Shown here one piece after another: positions 18,209-28,155 of a stretch of 64,000 bases of DNA. Numbering within the stretch: the stretch's first letter is position 1; each line of letters starts with the position of its first letter. The DNA comes from CAVYVZ01 sp963772065 (lineage in GTDB: Bacteria > Acidobacteriota > Vicinamibacteria > Vicinamibacterales > UBA2999), in NCBI GenBank assembly GCA_963772065.1, contig CAVYVZ010000009.1:124001-188000 (forward strand), given 5' to 3'. The translations under genes and the position numbers were made by a program. Under the pieces are notes generated by a model that was not told the origin of the DNA, made no database searches, and saw nothing but the letters and a program-made list of their open reading frames with translations.

Positions 18209-18940
18209 CTAAAGGGCGAGTATCGTCGCGACGCCGGCGGCGACGAGCAGCACCTGTCGAAGCGAGCTGCCGTCGGTGCGGCCGCGATGGAGGCCCGGGA
18301 TAAGGTCGGCCATCGCCACGTAGAGGAAGCTTGCCGCGGCCAGGGCGAGGCAGTACGGCAGCAGGCGCGGCACCACGTCGAGGAACAACACGGCGAGCAG
18401 CGCGCCGACCGCTCCCGCGCCGGCCGTGAGCGCGTTGAGAACGAGCGCACGGCGCCGCGAGAAGCCGGCGTGCAGGAGGATGGCAAAGTCGCCGACTTCC
18501 TGCGGGATCTCATGGGCCGCGACGGCAATCGCGGTGCTCACGCCGAGCGGAATCGAGGTCATCACCGCCGCCGCGATCACCGCTCCGTCCACGAAGTTGT
18601 GAAACGCATCGCCGATCAGCACCACGCTGGCGGCGTTCTCATGAACCTCGCACTCGTGGGTGTGGCAGTGGCGCCAGAGCACGAGCTTCTCGAGCACGAA
18701 GAAGAGCAGGATGCCCGCGAGCAGCGTCGCGAAGACGCGCGTCGGAGGCAGGGCATCGAGCGCTTCGGGAAGCATCGCCAGCAGCGATACGCCGAGCAGG
18801 GCGCCCACCGCATAGCTGACCAGCCACGGCACGAGCCGGGCCCGCGCTGAATCCGTGAACAACAGGACGCCGGACGCAACGAGAAATCCGCCAAGGCCGC
18901 CGAGCAGGCTCAATCCCAGCGCGATCGCAACCGTCGGCAC
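18209..18940 (-). CDS. ZIP family metal transporter
   Basis: A 243-residue polytopic inner-membrane protein with about eight helices. The metal-binding helices are clear: GDAFHNFVDGAVIAA (helix IV) and AVAAHEIPQEVGDFAILL (helix V), the two signature histidine motifs of ZIP transporters for zinc and other divalent metals. A His/Cys-rich loop (WRHCHTHECEVHEN, about residues 88-101) between helices III and IV probably captures metal. The start is GTG. It is a single gene with no metal-responsive operator seen upstream. Substrate could be Zn, Fe or Mn. Confidence 0.9.
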   Translation of the reverse strand: MPTVAIALGLSLLGGLGGFLVASGVLLFTDSARARLVPWLVSYAVGALLGVSLLAMLPEALDALPPTRVFATLLAGILLFFVLEKLVLWRHCHTHECEVHENAASVVLIGDAFHNFVDGAVIAAAVMTSIPLGVSTAIAVAAHEIPQEVGDFAILLHAGFSRRRALVLNALTAGAGAVGALLAVLFLDVVPRLLPYCLALAAASFLYVAMADLIPGLHRGRTDGSSLRQVLLVAAGVATILAL

Positions 18941-18967
18941 TTGGGGATGATACTGGTACCTTCTATG

Positions 18968-19108
18968 TCCGTAGTCCGTAGTCCGTAGTCCGTCAAATCA
19001 CTTGTACTTCGTTACCCGTTGTACGTGGTCCGTCAACCGCGTCACGAACAACGAGCAACGACCAACGAGGTACAAGTGATTTGACGGACTACGGACTACG
19101 GACTACGG
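18968..19108. repeat. Long inverted repeat with GTAGTCC arms
   Basis: Arms 18968-19007 and 19070-19108 are almost perfect reverse complements of about 39 bases: three or four tandem CCGTAGT units followed by CCGTCAAATCACTTGTAC. A 60-base AC-rich loop lies between. It occupies the gap between the ZIP gene start and the 3' end of the VWFA gene, so it could be a transcription barrier, but the tandem structure suggests a mobile palindromic repeat family. Confidence 0.8.
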
Positions 19109-19123
19109 GCTACGGACTACGGT

Positions 19124-20162
19124 TCACGAAGCGACGTACCCTCGACGCGCGCGGACGGTGAGCCGGCGATCGCGCACTTCGACTTTGATCGAGTGCCAGC
19201 GTCCGTCCTTCTTCCCCGGACTCGCGTAACCCAGGTAGTACCTGCTTGCTCAACTCGTCGGCGATCCGTTCGGTTGCGCCGTCGAGATCGGTGAAGTCGC
19301 GCACGATCTCCGTGCGGCCGCCGGTGTCGTCGGTCACCTGCCGCAGCGCGCCCGCATCCAGGCCCTCGCCCCCCGAGCCGCGGCCGAACGTGCCGCCGCC
19401 GCCGCCGATGGGTGGTGGAACCGGGAACCCGCGGCCGCCGCGGCCGGGAACCGGGAACGGGAGCGGGAACGGCGTCCGCGGCGGATAACCGCCCCTCGTC
19501 GAGGTGTGCAGCCGCCCGTCGACGCCGATGGCGTACACGAGCACTTCGCTCTGACGGATCATCTCCTTCAGCTCGCGCGGCGTCGTGGCGCTGCTCGTGT
19601 CGTTGCCGTCCGAGATCACGACGATTGCTTTCTTTCGATTCCTTCCGCGCTGGGCCATCGGCAGCGCATCCGCGATGCCGTCGTAGAGCGCGGTGCCGCC
19701 GCCCGCATACATGCTGTCGAGACCGCGGGCGAGGAGCCGTCGGTCGTTCGTCCACCCTTGGACTACCTCGGGCACGTTCGCAAACCGCGCCAGGAACATC
19801 TCATCGTCCGCTCCGAGCATGCGGATGAAACGCTCGATGGCGCCGCGTGCCGAGGACATCTTGTCCGGCGTCATGCTGCCGCTGGTGTCGAGCAGAATCC
19901 CGAGACTGACCGGCACGCGCTCGTTGCTGAAGTGCGTGATGTCGACGCGGTCGGTGTCGTCGTAGACGACGAAGTCTTCCTTCCGCAGCCCCGACACGAA
20001 CCGGCCGTCGTCGTCGCTGACGGTGGCGGTGACGTTGACGAGCTCGACGCCGCTGCGGAAGCGAAAGCTCTCTGGCGACCGTTGTTCCTGCGCGGGAAGG
20101 GCGGCCACGACGGTCGCTGCGAGCGCAGTGGCTAACGACGCAACGCGGATGTTCGGATGCAT
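19124..20162 (-). pseudogene. VWFA-related acidobacterial secreted protein, one-base frameshift
   Basis: A secreted von Willebrand factor A protein of the acidobacterial family. From ATG 20162 a signal peptide ends near LPAQEQ. A beta segment follows (VELVNVTATVSDDDGRFVSG), then the VWA fold with MIDAS motif DTSGSM and later VISDGNDTSSATT. A Pro/Gly-rich insert precedes the C-terminal part. The frame reads ADELSKQ up to CAG at 19242-19244, then is wrong; one base later the family ending YYLGYASPGKKDGRW continues to a stop at 19124. Removing one of the paired C at 19241-19242 (G on the coding strand) restores ELSKQYYLGY. The local sequence is GCAGGTACT, as in the S9 and acs breaks. Confidence 0.85.
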
Positions 20163-20897
20163 CAGGTCCTGACCCTTCTGGCCTGCCCGAGTGTCCGCCG
20201 ACGCTGCAAGCCGCGACTGTTCGGCGCGGCGATCGACGTGCTGCACGACCCCTGTTTCTGTGCGGAAGCTTACGCGATACCGTCCGACGTCGGCCACGCC
20301 CGGCACGGTCACCACGAACGGCGATTCGTCCCCCGGCTCGAGCGTGGTGAAGTCGAGGCCGGCGCGCCCGCTCGCCACGAACGCGCCGGCGCGATTGAAG
20401 GCAAAGACCACGGCGCTCACGCGGACCATCGCGTGACCGGCTCTCGGGTTGCGGACAAGGCCGGACACCTTCAGCGTCTCACCCGCGCGCTCGTGCCGCA
20501 TCGATATCAGCTCCAGCGGAGCCGCGGCGCGCGCGGCCGCCGGCCGCGGCCCCTCGTCTCCGGAACCGGCGTCAGCGGCCGTTCCGCGATTGTTCATCGC
20601 GATCGCCACCAGCAGCACGATGCCCATCGCCGCGCCGGCGGCAAGCTTGATGACCGGCGCTCCCTTGCCGGCCGCCGAATGCTCGGGGGCAAAAAGGTCG
20701 TTGACCGCAACCGGTCCACTCTGCGTGTGCGCGGGGGCATGCGAGGCCCACTCGATCGAGTCGATGGCGCTCGAGAGCGCGGCGACACGTGCGTTCGACC
20801 GGCGGCGCTCATCGTCACGAAGGCGCCACGCGAACCATGCGCAGGCGCCGGCGGCGATCACGGAGACGATTGTCAGAAACAGAAGCAAGATGTTCAT
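20163..20897 (-). CDS. Membrane protein with FxLYD-like extracellular domain, reading open into the VWFA gene
   Basis: From ATG 20897 the protein starts with a membrane helix (MNILLLFLTIVSVIAAGACAWF), a basic cytoplasmic stretch, a second helix near residues 82-98 (KLAAGAAMGIVLLVAIAM), and a beta domain about 125-210 resembling FxLYD/DUF3426-type domains (LKVSGLVRNPRAGHAMVRVS). It begins 8 bases after the TonB gene. No stop codon separates it from the VWFA protein: the frame runs straight through ATG 20162 and its signal peptide. The sequence CCTGATG at that junction would give a TGA/ATG overlap in another frame, so an original stop may have been lost by a frame change in the low-complexity tail. 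Confidence 0.55.
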
Positions 20898-20905
20898 TGC
20901 ATCCT

Positions 20906-22042
20906 CTATCGCAAGATGAACTCGACCGCGACCTCCACGAGCACGTCCACCGGGACCCCTTTGCGGCGTGCCGGATCGAAGCGCCATTGCCTGACGGCCT
21001 GCACCGCCCGCTGGTCGAGGCCCGCCCCCAGGCCGCGGAGAAGGCGTACATCGCCGACGCCGCCGTCGGACCTGACCACAATCTCGAGCAGCACGTCGCC
21101 TGTGACATTCTTCCGCCGCGCCTCTTCGGTGTAGTCCGCCTTCACCTCGCGCAGCAGACGTGGCGGTTCGATCCCGCTGCCGGGACGGTACGGTCCACCG
21201 CCTGTTCCCCCTCCCGATCCATCGCCGATGCCGGACCCGAGTCCCTCCCCGTTGCCCGTGCCATGACCCGTTCCGGCGCCCCCGCCAGTACCGCTGCCCT
21301 GACTGTTGGCGCTGCCCTGCCCGCGCTCGATGACGCCCTCCCGGTCTCGCGCATCGGATGCGGCAGTTACTACAGGTGCCACGAGGACGTTCGACGGGAG
21401 CGGCTCCGGCTCCTTCTGCGGCGGCTTGGGTGCAACCGTCGGCGCGGCCGCGGGTGTCGGCCGCTTTGGCGGCGTGATGTCACGCTTCGGCGTCGTCACG
21501 GCCGGCCGGAGCGTGACCGCCGGAACGCTGACAGCGCGACGGGGCACAGGTGACTTGCGCTCGATCTTCGGCGCGGGCAGAGGATTCCGGAGGCCGCCGC
21601 CGCCCCCGCCTCCACCGGGCCCCGGCGAAACCAGGAAGACGAGTCGCACGGGCTCGTGCGTGGTGACGTCGGTGGCGGCCGTATCCACGTCCATCGATGA
21701 CAGCAGCACGACGAGGCCCAGCAGCATCGCGTGAACGAACGACGACGCGAATGCGGGAATCGCCGGCGTTCGAGCGGAGCCGCCGCCCGCCGAAAACAGT
21801 TCAGCAGGCACAGTCACGACGGCTGGTGCGCCGCGCCGCAGCCGTCGACCCACGCGCACGGCCTCATCCGCGGAAATGAAGCGAGTGCCCGTTACCCGCT
21901 GCAGCTCGCCGTCGGCGATCAGCGCATCGAGCTGCTCGCGCGCGACGCCGGTCGCGCGGGACAGCTCATCGACCGTAAAGACTTCGGGGAGTTGAACTTC
22001 GGCCATGTGCGGCGGGGGGGTCAGGGTCAAAATGCTTGCCAT
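20906..22042 (-). CDS. TonB family energy transducer with N-terminal helix-turn-helix domain
   Basis: A 378-residue protein. Residues about 18-70 (LPEVFTVDELSRATGVAREQ) form a MerR/excisionase-type helix-turn-helix. A membrane helix lies at about 100-125, followed by a Pro/Lys-rich and then Gly-rich periplasmic linker, and a TonB C-terminal domain at about 295-378 (VKADYTEEARRKNVTGDVLL and AVRQWRFDPARRKGVPVDV). It would couple the proton-motive force to outer-membrane receptors. The cytoplasmic HTH domain in a TonB is unusual and could link transport to regulation. ATG 22006 (MAEVQ) is an equally possible start. It is first in a cluster with the membrane and VWFA genes. Confidence 0.82.
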   Translation of the reverse strand: MASILTLTPPPHMAEVQLPEVFTVDELSRATGVAREQLDALIADGELQRVTGTRFISADEAVRVGRRLRRGAPAVVTVPAELFSAGGGSARTPAIPAFASSFVHAMLLGLVVLLSSMDVDTAATDVTTHEPVRLVFLVSPGPGGGGGGGGLRNPLPAPKIERKSPVPRRAVSVPAVTLRPAVTTPKRDITPPKRPTPAAAPTVAPKPPQKEPEPLPSNVLVAPVVTAASDARDREGVIERGQGSANSQGSGTGGGAGTGHGTGNGEGLGSGIGDGSGGGTGGGPYRPGSGIEPPRLLREVKADYTEEARRKNVTGDVLLEIVVRSDGGVGDVRLLRGLGAGLDQRAVQAVRQWRFDPARRKGVPVDVLVEVAVEFILR

Positions 22043-22118
22043 CGGTGTTCCGCCGAATCGCGCCGGATCTCGTCGATCGATCGAGGCCTGGCCTCACTGC
22101 GGGACAGTCCAGCTGTCC

Positions 22119-22124
22119 TAGAAT
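22119..22124 (+). promoter_or_regulatory. -10 element TAGAAT, probable leaderless promoter
   Basis: TAGAAT lies 7 bases before the ATG at 22132. A transcript from this element would start at or next to the start codon; no Shine-Dalgarno is present. Confidence 0.5.
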
Positions 22125-22131
22125 CCGGGCC

Positions 22132-22899
22132 ATGGACTTCAAAGGGAGAGTAGTCATTATCACCGGCGCGTCGAGTGGCATCGGTCGTCAGACGGCGCTT
22201 GCATTCGCACGCCAGGCCGCGACGGTCGTCGCCGTCGCACGGGAGGAAGGCGCGCTGGCGGACGTCGTCAAGGACGTCTCCAACGAAGGCGGTTCGGGCC
22301 TTGTGTGCGCGCGCGATGTCACGGCGGCCGGTGCGGCCGACGCCATCGTCGCCTTCGCGCTCGAGCGGTTCGGTCGTCTCGATGCCCTCGTCAACGCGGC
22401 GGGCATCATCGCGATGGGGAGCGTCGATCAGACCGACGACGCGTTGTGGGACCGCGTCATGGAACTGAACGTCAACGCGCCGTTCCGGCTGATGCGGGCG
22501 GCCATACCGGCGCTCAAGGCGCAGCGCGGCGCCATCGTCAACGTGTCGAGCGTGAACGGCCGGCGCGTGTTTCCGGGTCTCGCCGCGTACAACGTGAGTA
22601 AAGGCGCGCTCGATCACCTGACTCGGTGCGCGGCGATCGAGCTGGCCGCATCCGGGGTGCGTGTGAACGCGGTCAATCCCGGCGTCACCGTCACCAATCT
22701 TCACCGCCGTGGAGGAATGGGCGAGGAGCAGTACGGCGCGTTTCTCACTCGCGCGAAGGAAACGCATCCGCTCGGACGCCCGGGACGGCCCGAGGAGGTC
22801 GCCGACCTGATCCTGTTTCTCGCGTCGGAACGCGCGTCGTTCATCACCGGCGAAACGATCGCCGTCGACGGAGGGCGCCATCTGACCTGCGCGCGCTAG
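22132..22899 (+). CDS. SDR family NAD(P)-dependent oxidoreductase
   Basis: A 255-residue classical short-chain dehydrogenase/reductase. It has the cofactor motif TGASSGIG near residue 11, NAAG, the catalytic Ser in NVSSVNGRR and Tyr/Lys in YNVSKGAL, and ends with ITGETIAVDGG. It most resembles FabG-like 3-oxoacyl reductases, but the substrate cannot be named. ATG 22132 is chosen because the family N-terminus (FKGRVVIITG) starts there and a TAGAAT element lies 7 bases upstream. It stands alone between the divergent TonB gene and a long palindrome. Confidence 0.88.
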   Translation: MDFKGRVVIITGASSGIGRQTALAFARQAATVVAVAREEGALADVVKDVSNEGGSGLVCARDVTAAGAADAIVAFALERFGRLDALVNAAGIIAMGSVDQTDDALWDRVMELNVNAPFRLMRAAIPALKAQRGAIVNVSSVNGRRVFPGLAAYNVSKGALDHLTRCAAIELAASGVRVNAVNPGVTVTNLHRRGGMGEEQYGAFLTRAKETHPLGRPGRPEEVADLILFLASERASFITGETIAVDGGRHLTCAR

Positions 22900-22906
22900 G
22901 TCGGGG

Positions 22907-22966
22907 TCAGAGTGGGGTCAGAGTCAGGTCAGAGTCGACTCTGACCTGACTCTGACCCCACTCTGA
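22907..22966. repeat. Perfect 60-base palindrome with GGGGTCAGAGTC motifs
   Basis: Bases 22907-22936 and 22937-22966 are exact reverse complements with no loop; the arms contain TCAGAGT and GGTCAGAGTC units. It lies 7 bases after the SDR stop and 12 before the convergent methyltransferase stop. It could act as a bidirectional terminator-like hairpin, but perfect symmetry and repeated units suggest a REP-like element. No REP-associated transposase is in the window. Confidence 0.85.
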
Positions 22967-22978
22967 CTCGAACCTGAG

Positions 22979-23551
22979 TTACGTATTGAGTCCCTCAGTA
23001 AATCTGTACCCTTCGACTTCGCCGAGGATGCGCACCGGTTTGTAGCCCTCGGCCTTGAGCGCGCCCTCGGCGCCGCCGGTCCTCGCGTAGTGCTCGTCGA
23101 CGGCGTGGCCGCGAAAGAGCGCAGCCAGCCCGCCGCGGCGGGCCGCTTCGATGATGACGATGCGACCGCCGTGACGCAGCATGCGGCGCCCCTCCTGCAG
23201 ACACCAGACGCGATGCTCCGGGGACATCGACGCGAGCAGACCGCGCGTCGCGTGCACGACGACGATGTCGAACGAGCCGGCGTCGAAGGGCAGCGCGTTC
23301 CACTGCGTCACCTGCACGTCGATCAGCACGCCCGCGGCATCCGCAGCCGACGTCGCTCGTCGCGCCTCCGCGTCGCTCGTGACCGCCAGGGCGTTGACGC
23401 CGCTCAAGCCGACCTTCTTGGCGAGCGCGCCGATGGTAACGGGATCGTCGATGCCGATCTGCAGGAGCCGCTCGCCCATGCGGACGCCCGTCATCGTGAT
23501 GGGAAGCGGCTCGAGTCGCGCTGCGCGAAAGAGTAACTGCCGGAGAGGCAT
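22979..23551 (-). CDS. Class I SAM-dependent methyltransferase-like protein
   Basis: A 190-residue protein starting MPLRQLLFRAARLEPLP at 23551. The fold is a type-11-like methyltransferase: GERLLQIGIDDPVTI is the SAM-binding first strand (weak glycine motif), NALAVTSDAEARR the acidic second strand, FDIVVVHATRGLL motif II and GRRMLRHGGRIVIIEAARRGG the post-motif region. The substrate is unknown. It is divergent from the inositol-phosphate synthase gene, with a gap of 30 bases. The open frame running further upstream on this strand is antisense to that gene and is not real. Confidence 0.72.
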   Translation of the reverse strand: MPLRQLLFRAARLEPLPITMTGVRMGERLLQIGIDDPVTIGALAKKVGLSGVNALAVTSDAEARRATSAADAAGVLIDVQVTQWNALPFDAGSFDIVVVHATRGLLASMSPEHRVWCLQEGRRMLRHGGRIVIIEAARRGGLAALFRGHAVDEHYARTGGAEGALKAEGYKPVRILGEVEGYRFTEGLNT

Positions 23552-23563
23552 GCGGTTTTCCCG

Positions 23564-23569
23564 ATGATA
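23564..23569 (-). promoter_or_regulatory. -10 element TATCAT upstream of the methyltransferase gene
   Basis: On the minus strand TATCAT lies 12 bases before the ATG at 23551. It overlaps the opposing TATGAT of the inositol-phosphate synthase gene, so the two genes share one compact divergent promoter. Confidence 0.4.
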
Positions 23570-23573
23570 TGAT
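23568..23573 (+). promoter_or_regulatory. -10 element TATGAT, probable leaderless promoter
   Basis: TATGAT lies 8 bases before the GTG start at 23582. No Shine-Dalgarno lies between, so a very short or absent leader is expected. Confidence 0.45.
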
Positions 23574-23581
23574 GGCCGATT

Positions 23582-24895
23582 GTGACTCCACCACTCGATA
23601 TTGCCCCTGCGCGCGGCAAGCTTGGCGTCTTGCTCGTCGGCCTGGGCGCGGTCAGCACCACGACGATTGCCGGAGCCGCCGCGATCCGCAAGGGCATCGC
23701 GCCGCCGATCGGCTCGCTCACGCAGATGGGCACGATCCGGCTCGGCAAACGCTCGGAGGGACGCTCGCCGAAAATCAAAGAGGTCGTGCCCTTGTCCGAG
23801 CTCTCCGACATCGCCTTCGGCGGCTGGGACATCTTCGAGGAAGACTGCTATGCCGCGGCGTGCACGGCCGGCGTGCTCGAGCCGTCGCTCCTGAACCAGG
23901 TTCGGCCGGAGCTCGAGGCGATCAAGCCGATGCCCGCGGTCTTCGATCAAAAGTACGTGAAGCGGCTCGACGGGCCGAACGTCAAGAAGGGGAAGAACAA
24001 GCGCGACCTCGCCGAGCAGCTGATCGCCGATATCCGCGGCTTCAAGCAGCAGCACGGCTGCGATCGCCTCGTGTTGATCTGGTGCGGCAGCACCGAGGTC
24101 TACATGAAGGAGTCCGCCGCGCATGCGAGCATCGGCGCGTTCGAGAAGGCGCTCGAACAGGATGACGAGGCGATTCCGTCGAGCATGGTGTACGCGTACG
24201 CGGCGCTGCGCGAAGGCATTCCGTACGCGAACGCCGCACCGAATCTGTCGGCCGACATCCCCGCGCTCCTGGAGCTCGCGGCGCGCACGCAGGCTCCGGT
24301 TGCCGGCAAGGACTTGAAGACCGGCCAGACGCTCATCAAGACCATCGTGGCGCCGGGACTGAAGGCGCGCCTCCTCGGCGTTCAGGGGTGGTATTCGACG
24401 AACATTCTCGGCAACCGCGACGGCGAAGTGCTCGACGATCCGGAATCGTTCAAGACGAAGGAAGTGAGCAAGCAGTCGGTGCTGGATTACATCCTGCAGC
24501 CGAAGTTGTATCCGGGACTCTACGACAATCTCTGTCACGTCGTTCGCATCAACTACTATCCGCCGCGCGGCGACAACAAGGAAGGCTGGGACAACATCGA
24601 TCTCGTCGGCTGGCTCGGTTATCCGATGCAGCTGAAGATCAACTTCCTCTGCCGCGACAGCATTCTCGCGGCGCCGATCGTGCTCGATACGGCTCTCTTC
24701 CTCGATCTCGCCAAGCGCGCCGGCCTGTCGGGCATCCAGGAGTGGCTGTCGTTTTATTTCAAGAGCCCGATGCACGCGCCCGAGGTGTACCCTGAGCACG
24801 ATCTGTTCATTCAGCTGATGAAGCTGAAGAACACGCTGCGATACATGAAGGGCGAGGAGCTGATTACTCACCTCGGCCGCGAATACTACGACTGA
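23582..24895 (+). CDS. Inositol-3-phosphate synthase
   Basis: A 437-residue NAD-dependent enzyme converting glucose 6-phosphate to myo-inositol 1(3)-phosphate, the entry to inositol lipids and osmolytes. Family hallmarks are the Rossmann start VLLVGLGAVSTTTIAG, LVLIWCGSTEVYMKES, KDLKTGQTLIKTIVAPGLK (lysine-rich catalytic segment) and NKEGWDNIDLVGWLGYPMQLK. The start is GTG at 23582 behind a TATGAT element; length fits the longer bacterial subfamily. The stop overlaps the ATG of the next gene by one base (TGATG), so the downstream membrane protein is co-translated. Confidence 0.93.
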   Translation: MTPPLDIAPARGKLGVLLVGLGAVSTTTIAGAAAIRKGIAPPIGSLTQMGTIRLGKRSEGRSPKIKEVVPLSELSDIAFGGWDIFEEDCYAAACTAGVLEPSLLNQVRPELEAIKPMPAVFDQKYVKRLDGPNVKKGKNKRDLAEQLIADIRGFKQQHGCDRLVLIWCGSTEVYMKESAAHASIGAFEKALEQDDEAIPSSMVYAYAALREGIPYANAAPNLSADIPALLELAARTQAPVAGKDLKTGQTLIKTIVAPGLKARLLGVQGWYSTNILGNRDGEVLDDPESFKTKEVSKQSVLDYILQPKLYPGLYDNLCHVVRINYYPPRGDNKEGWDNIDLVGWLGYPMQLKINFLCRDSILAAPIVLDTALFLDLAKRAGLSGIQEWLSFYFKSPMHAPEVYPEHDLFIQLMKLKNTLRYMKGEELITHLGREYYD

Positions 24896-25401
24896 TGCCG
24901 CTTCAGCCGGCGCTCCTCGGCGGCGTGTTCATCGGTGTGCTGTCGGCCCTGCCGGTGGTGAACATCGGGAACTGCTGCTGCCTGTGGATCATCGGCGGGG
25001 GCATGCTCGCGGCCTACCTCGATCAGGCGCCCGGCCGGCCGCCCAATCTCGGCCGGGGCGCGCTCGATGGACTGTTCGCCGGCATCGTGGGCGCGTTCGT
25101 CTTCCTGATGGCGTCGTCGGTGATCACCTCGGTGATGGCGCCGTTCCAGCAGCGCATCATCGAGGAGCTGCTTGGCGGAGCCTACGACATGCCGGACGAC
25201 GTGCGCGCCTGGTTCGAGATGTTGCGCGAGCGGGACACGGGCTTCTTCGGGCATCTTCTCGGATTCGTGTTTCAGCTGATGGCCGGGATCATCTTCGCCA
25301 CGCTGGGCGGCCTGCTCGGCGCCCTCTTCTTCTGGCGCAACGATGTGCCGCCGGCGCTCGGCGGCCCCCAGCCGCCTCCTCCAATCCCGCCGCAATACTG
25401 A
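24895..25401 (+). CDS. Polytopic membrane protein of unknown function
   Basis: A 168-residue inner-membrane protein with about four hydrophobic helices (residues about 6-24, 28-42, 60-84 and 118-146) and a Pro-rich C-terminal tail (PPALGGPQPPPPIPPQY). A cytosolic or periplasmic loop around 95-112 is charged (DDVRAWFEMLRERDTG). No catalytic motif is visible. It overlaps the inositol-phosphate synthase stop by one base, implying coupled expression and possibly a role in handling the inositol product, but this is only context. Confidence 0.65.
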   Translation: MPLQPALLGGVFIGVLSALPVVNIGNCCCLWIIGGGMLAAYLDQAPGRPPNLGRGALDGLFAGIVGAFVFLMASSVITSVMAPFQQRIIEELLGGAYDMPDDVRAWFEMLRERDTGFFGHLLGFVFQLMAGIIFATLGGLLGALFFWRNDVPPALGGPQPPPPIPPQY

Positions 25402-25403
25402 TT

Positions 25404-25432
25404 CACAGGGAGATCTCCCCGATCTCCCTGTG
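25404..25432 (+). terminator. Hairpin after the membrane protein gene
   Basis: CACAGGGAGAT (25404-25414) and ATCTCCCTGTG (25422-25432) are perfect 11-base arms with a 7-base loop, immediately after the stop at 25401. There is no T-run, so it is an intrinsic-like hairpin rather than a classical terminator. It ends 6 bases before the -10 element of acs. Confidence 0.5.
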
Positions 25433-25438
25433 CTCGGT

Positions 25439-25444
25439 TATGCT
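25439..25444 (+). promoter_or_regulatory. -10 element TATGCT upstream of acs
   Basis: TATGCT lies 10 bases before ATG 25455. Its position overlaps the alternative ATG at 25440, which favours 25455 as the real start with a leaderless or nearly leaderless mRNA. Confidence 0.4.
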
Positions 25445-25454
25445 GGGCGGCGCC

Positions 25455-27417
<1,963 letters not shown>

Positions 27418-27418
27418 T

Positions 27419-27445
27419 CCGGGAACCGCCTTCTGGCGGCTCCCG
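27419..27445 (+). terminator. Hairpin between acs and the ABC ATPase gene
   Basis: GGGAACCGCC and GGCGGCTCCC (27421-27444) form a strong stem with one mismatch around a TTCT loop, directly after the acs stop. There is no T-run. It ends 2 bases before the first possible ATG of the ABC gene (27447), which favours ATG 27459 as the real start. Confidence 0.55.
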
Positions 27446-27458
27446 TATGGAAACTGAG

Positions 27459-28145
27459 ATGGCCCTAATCGAAACCCGCGACCTGTGGAAGACCTACGTG
27501 ATGGGATCCGAGGAGATCCATGCGCTCCGCGGCGTCACAATCGAGATCGAGCGCGGCGAGTACGTGGCCATCATGGGGCCGTCCGGCTCCGGCAAGTCGA
27601 CCCTCATGAACCTGATTGGGTGCCTCGACACGCCGAGCAAGGGCAACTACCTCCTCAACGGGAAGGAGGTCAGCCAGATGAACGACAACGAGCTGGCCCG
27701 AATCCGCAACGAGGAGATCGGGTTCGTGTTTCAGACGTTCAATCTGCTGCCGCGGGCGACGGCGCTGCACAACGTGGAGCTGCCGCTGGTCTACGCGGGC
27801 GTGCCCTCGAAGGATCGTCAGGACCGCGCCAAGAACGCGCTCGACAAGGTGGAGCTGACCTCGCGGATGACGCACCGTCCCAACGAGCTCTCCGGCGGTC
27901 AGCGGCAGCGCGTGGCGATTGCCCGTGCCCTCGTGAACAACCCCTCGATTCTGCTGGCGGACGAGCCGACCGGAAATCTCGACTCGAAGACCGGCGCCGA
28001 GATCATGGCGCTCTTCGCGCGGCTCCATCAGGGGGGCAATACCATCGTGCTCGTCACGCACGAAGCCGACGTCGCGGCGTTTGCCCATCGGACGATTCAC
28101 ATCCGCGACGGCCAGGTGGAAAGAGACGTCAAGCAGGCCGCGTAG
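27459..28145 (+). CDS. ABC transporter ATP-binding protein, LolD/MacB type
   Basis: A 228-residue nucleotide-binding subunit of the LolD/MacB/FtsE class. It has Walker A GPSGSGKS (near residue 40), the Q-loop in FVFQTFNLLPRATALHNVELP, signature LSGGQRQRVAIARAL, Walker B ILLADEP and the H-loop in LVTHEAD. The FQTFNLLP plus ELPLVY pattern is typical of MacB-like exporters or lipoprotein-releasing systems. No permease gene is adjacent, so the partner is encoded elsewhere. ATG 27447 would add four residues but falls at the foot of a hairpin. The next gene starts 11 bases after its stop. Confidence 0.9.
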   Translation: MALIETRDLWKTYVMGSEEIHALRGVTIEIERGEYVAIMGPSGSGKSTLMNLIGCLDTPSKGNYLLNGKEVSQMNDNELARIRNEEIGFVFQTFNLLPRATALHNVELPLVYAGVPSKDRQDRAKNALDKVELTSRMTHRPNELSGGQRQRVAIARALVNNPSILLADEPTGNLDSKTGAEIMALFARLHQGGNTIVLVTHEADVAAFAHRTIHIRDGQVERDVKQAA

Positions 28146-28155
28146 GTCGAACCGA

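Noticed and set aside
18968..19108. Tandem CCGTAGT units considered as a CRISPR array
   Set aside because: The units are contiguous 7-mers in two inverted arms with no unique spacers and no cas genes nearby.
22907..22966. The 60-base palindrome considered as an attachment site or origin
   Set aside because: There is no integrase, no DnaA boxes and no phage genes nearby; repeated GTCAGAGT units better fit a palindromic repeat element.
23552..24871. Extension of the methyltransferase frame upstream to a 630-codon protein
   Set aside because: The extra 440 residues are antisense to the inositol-phosphate synthase gene, and only the part after 23551 shows methyltransferase motifs.
25440..25454. 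ATG 25440 as the start of acs
   Set aside because: It overlaps a TATGCT -10 element; ATG 25455 gives the normal family length and fits a leaderless start.
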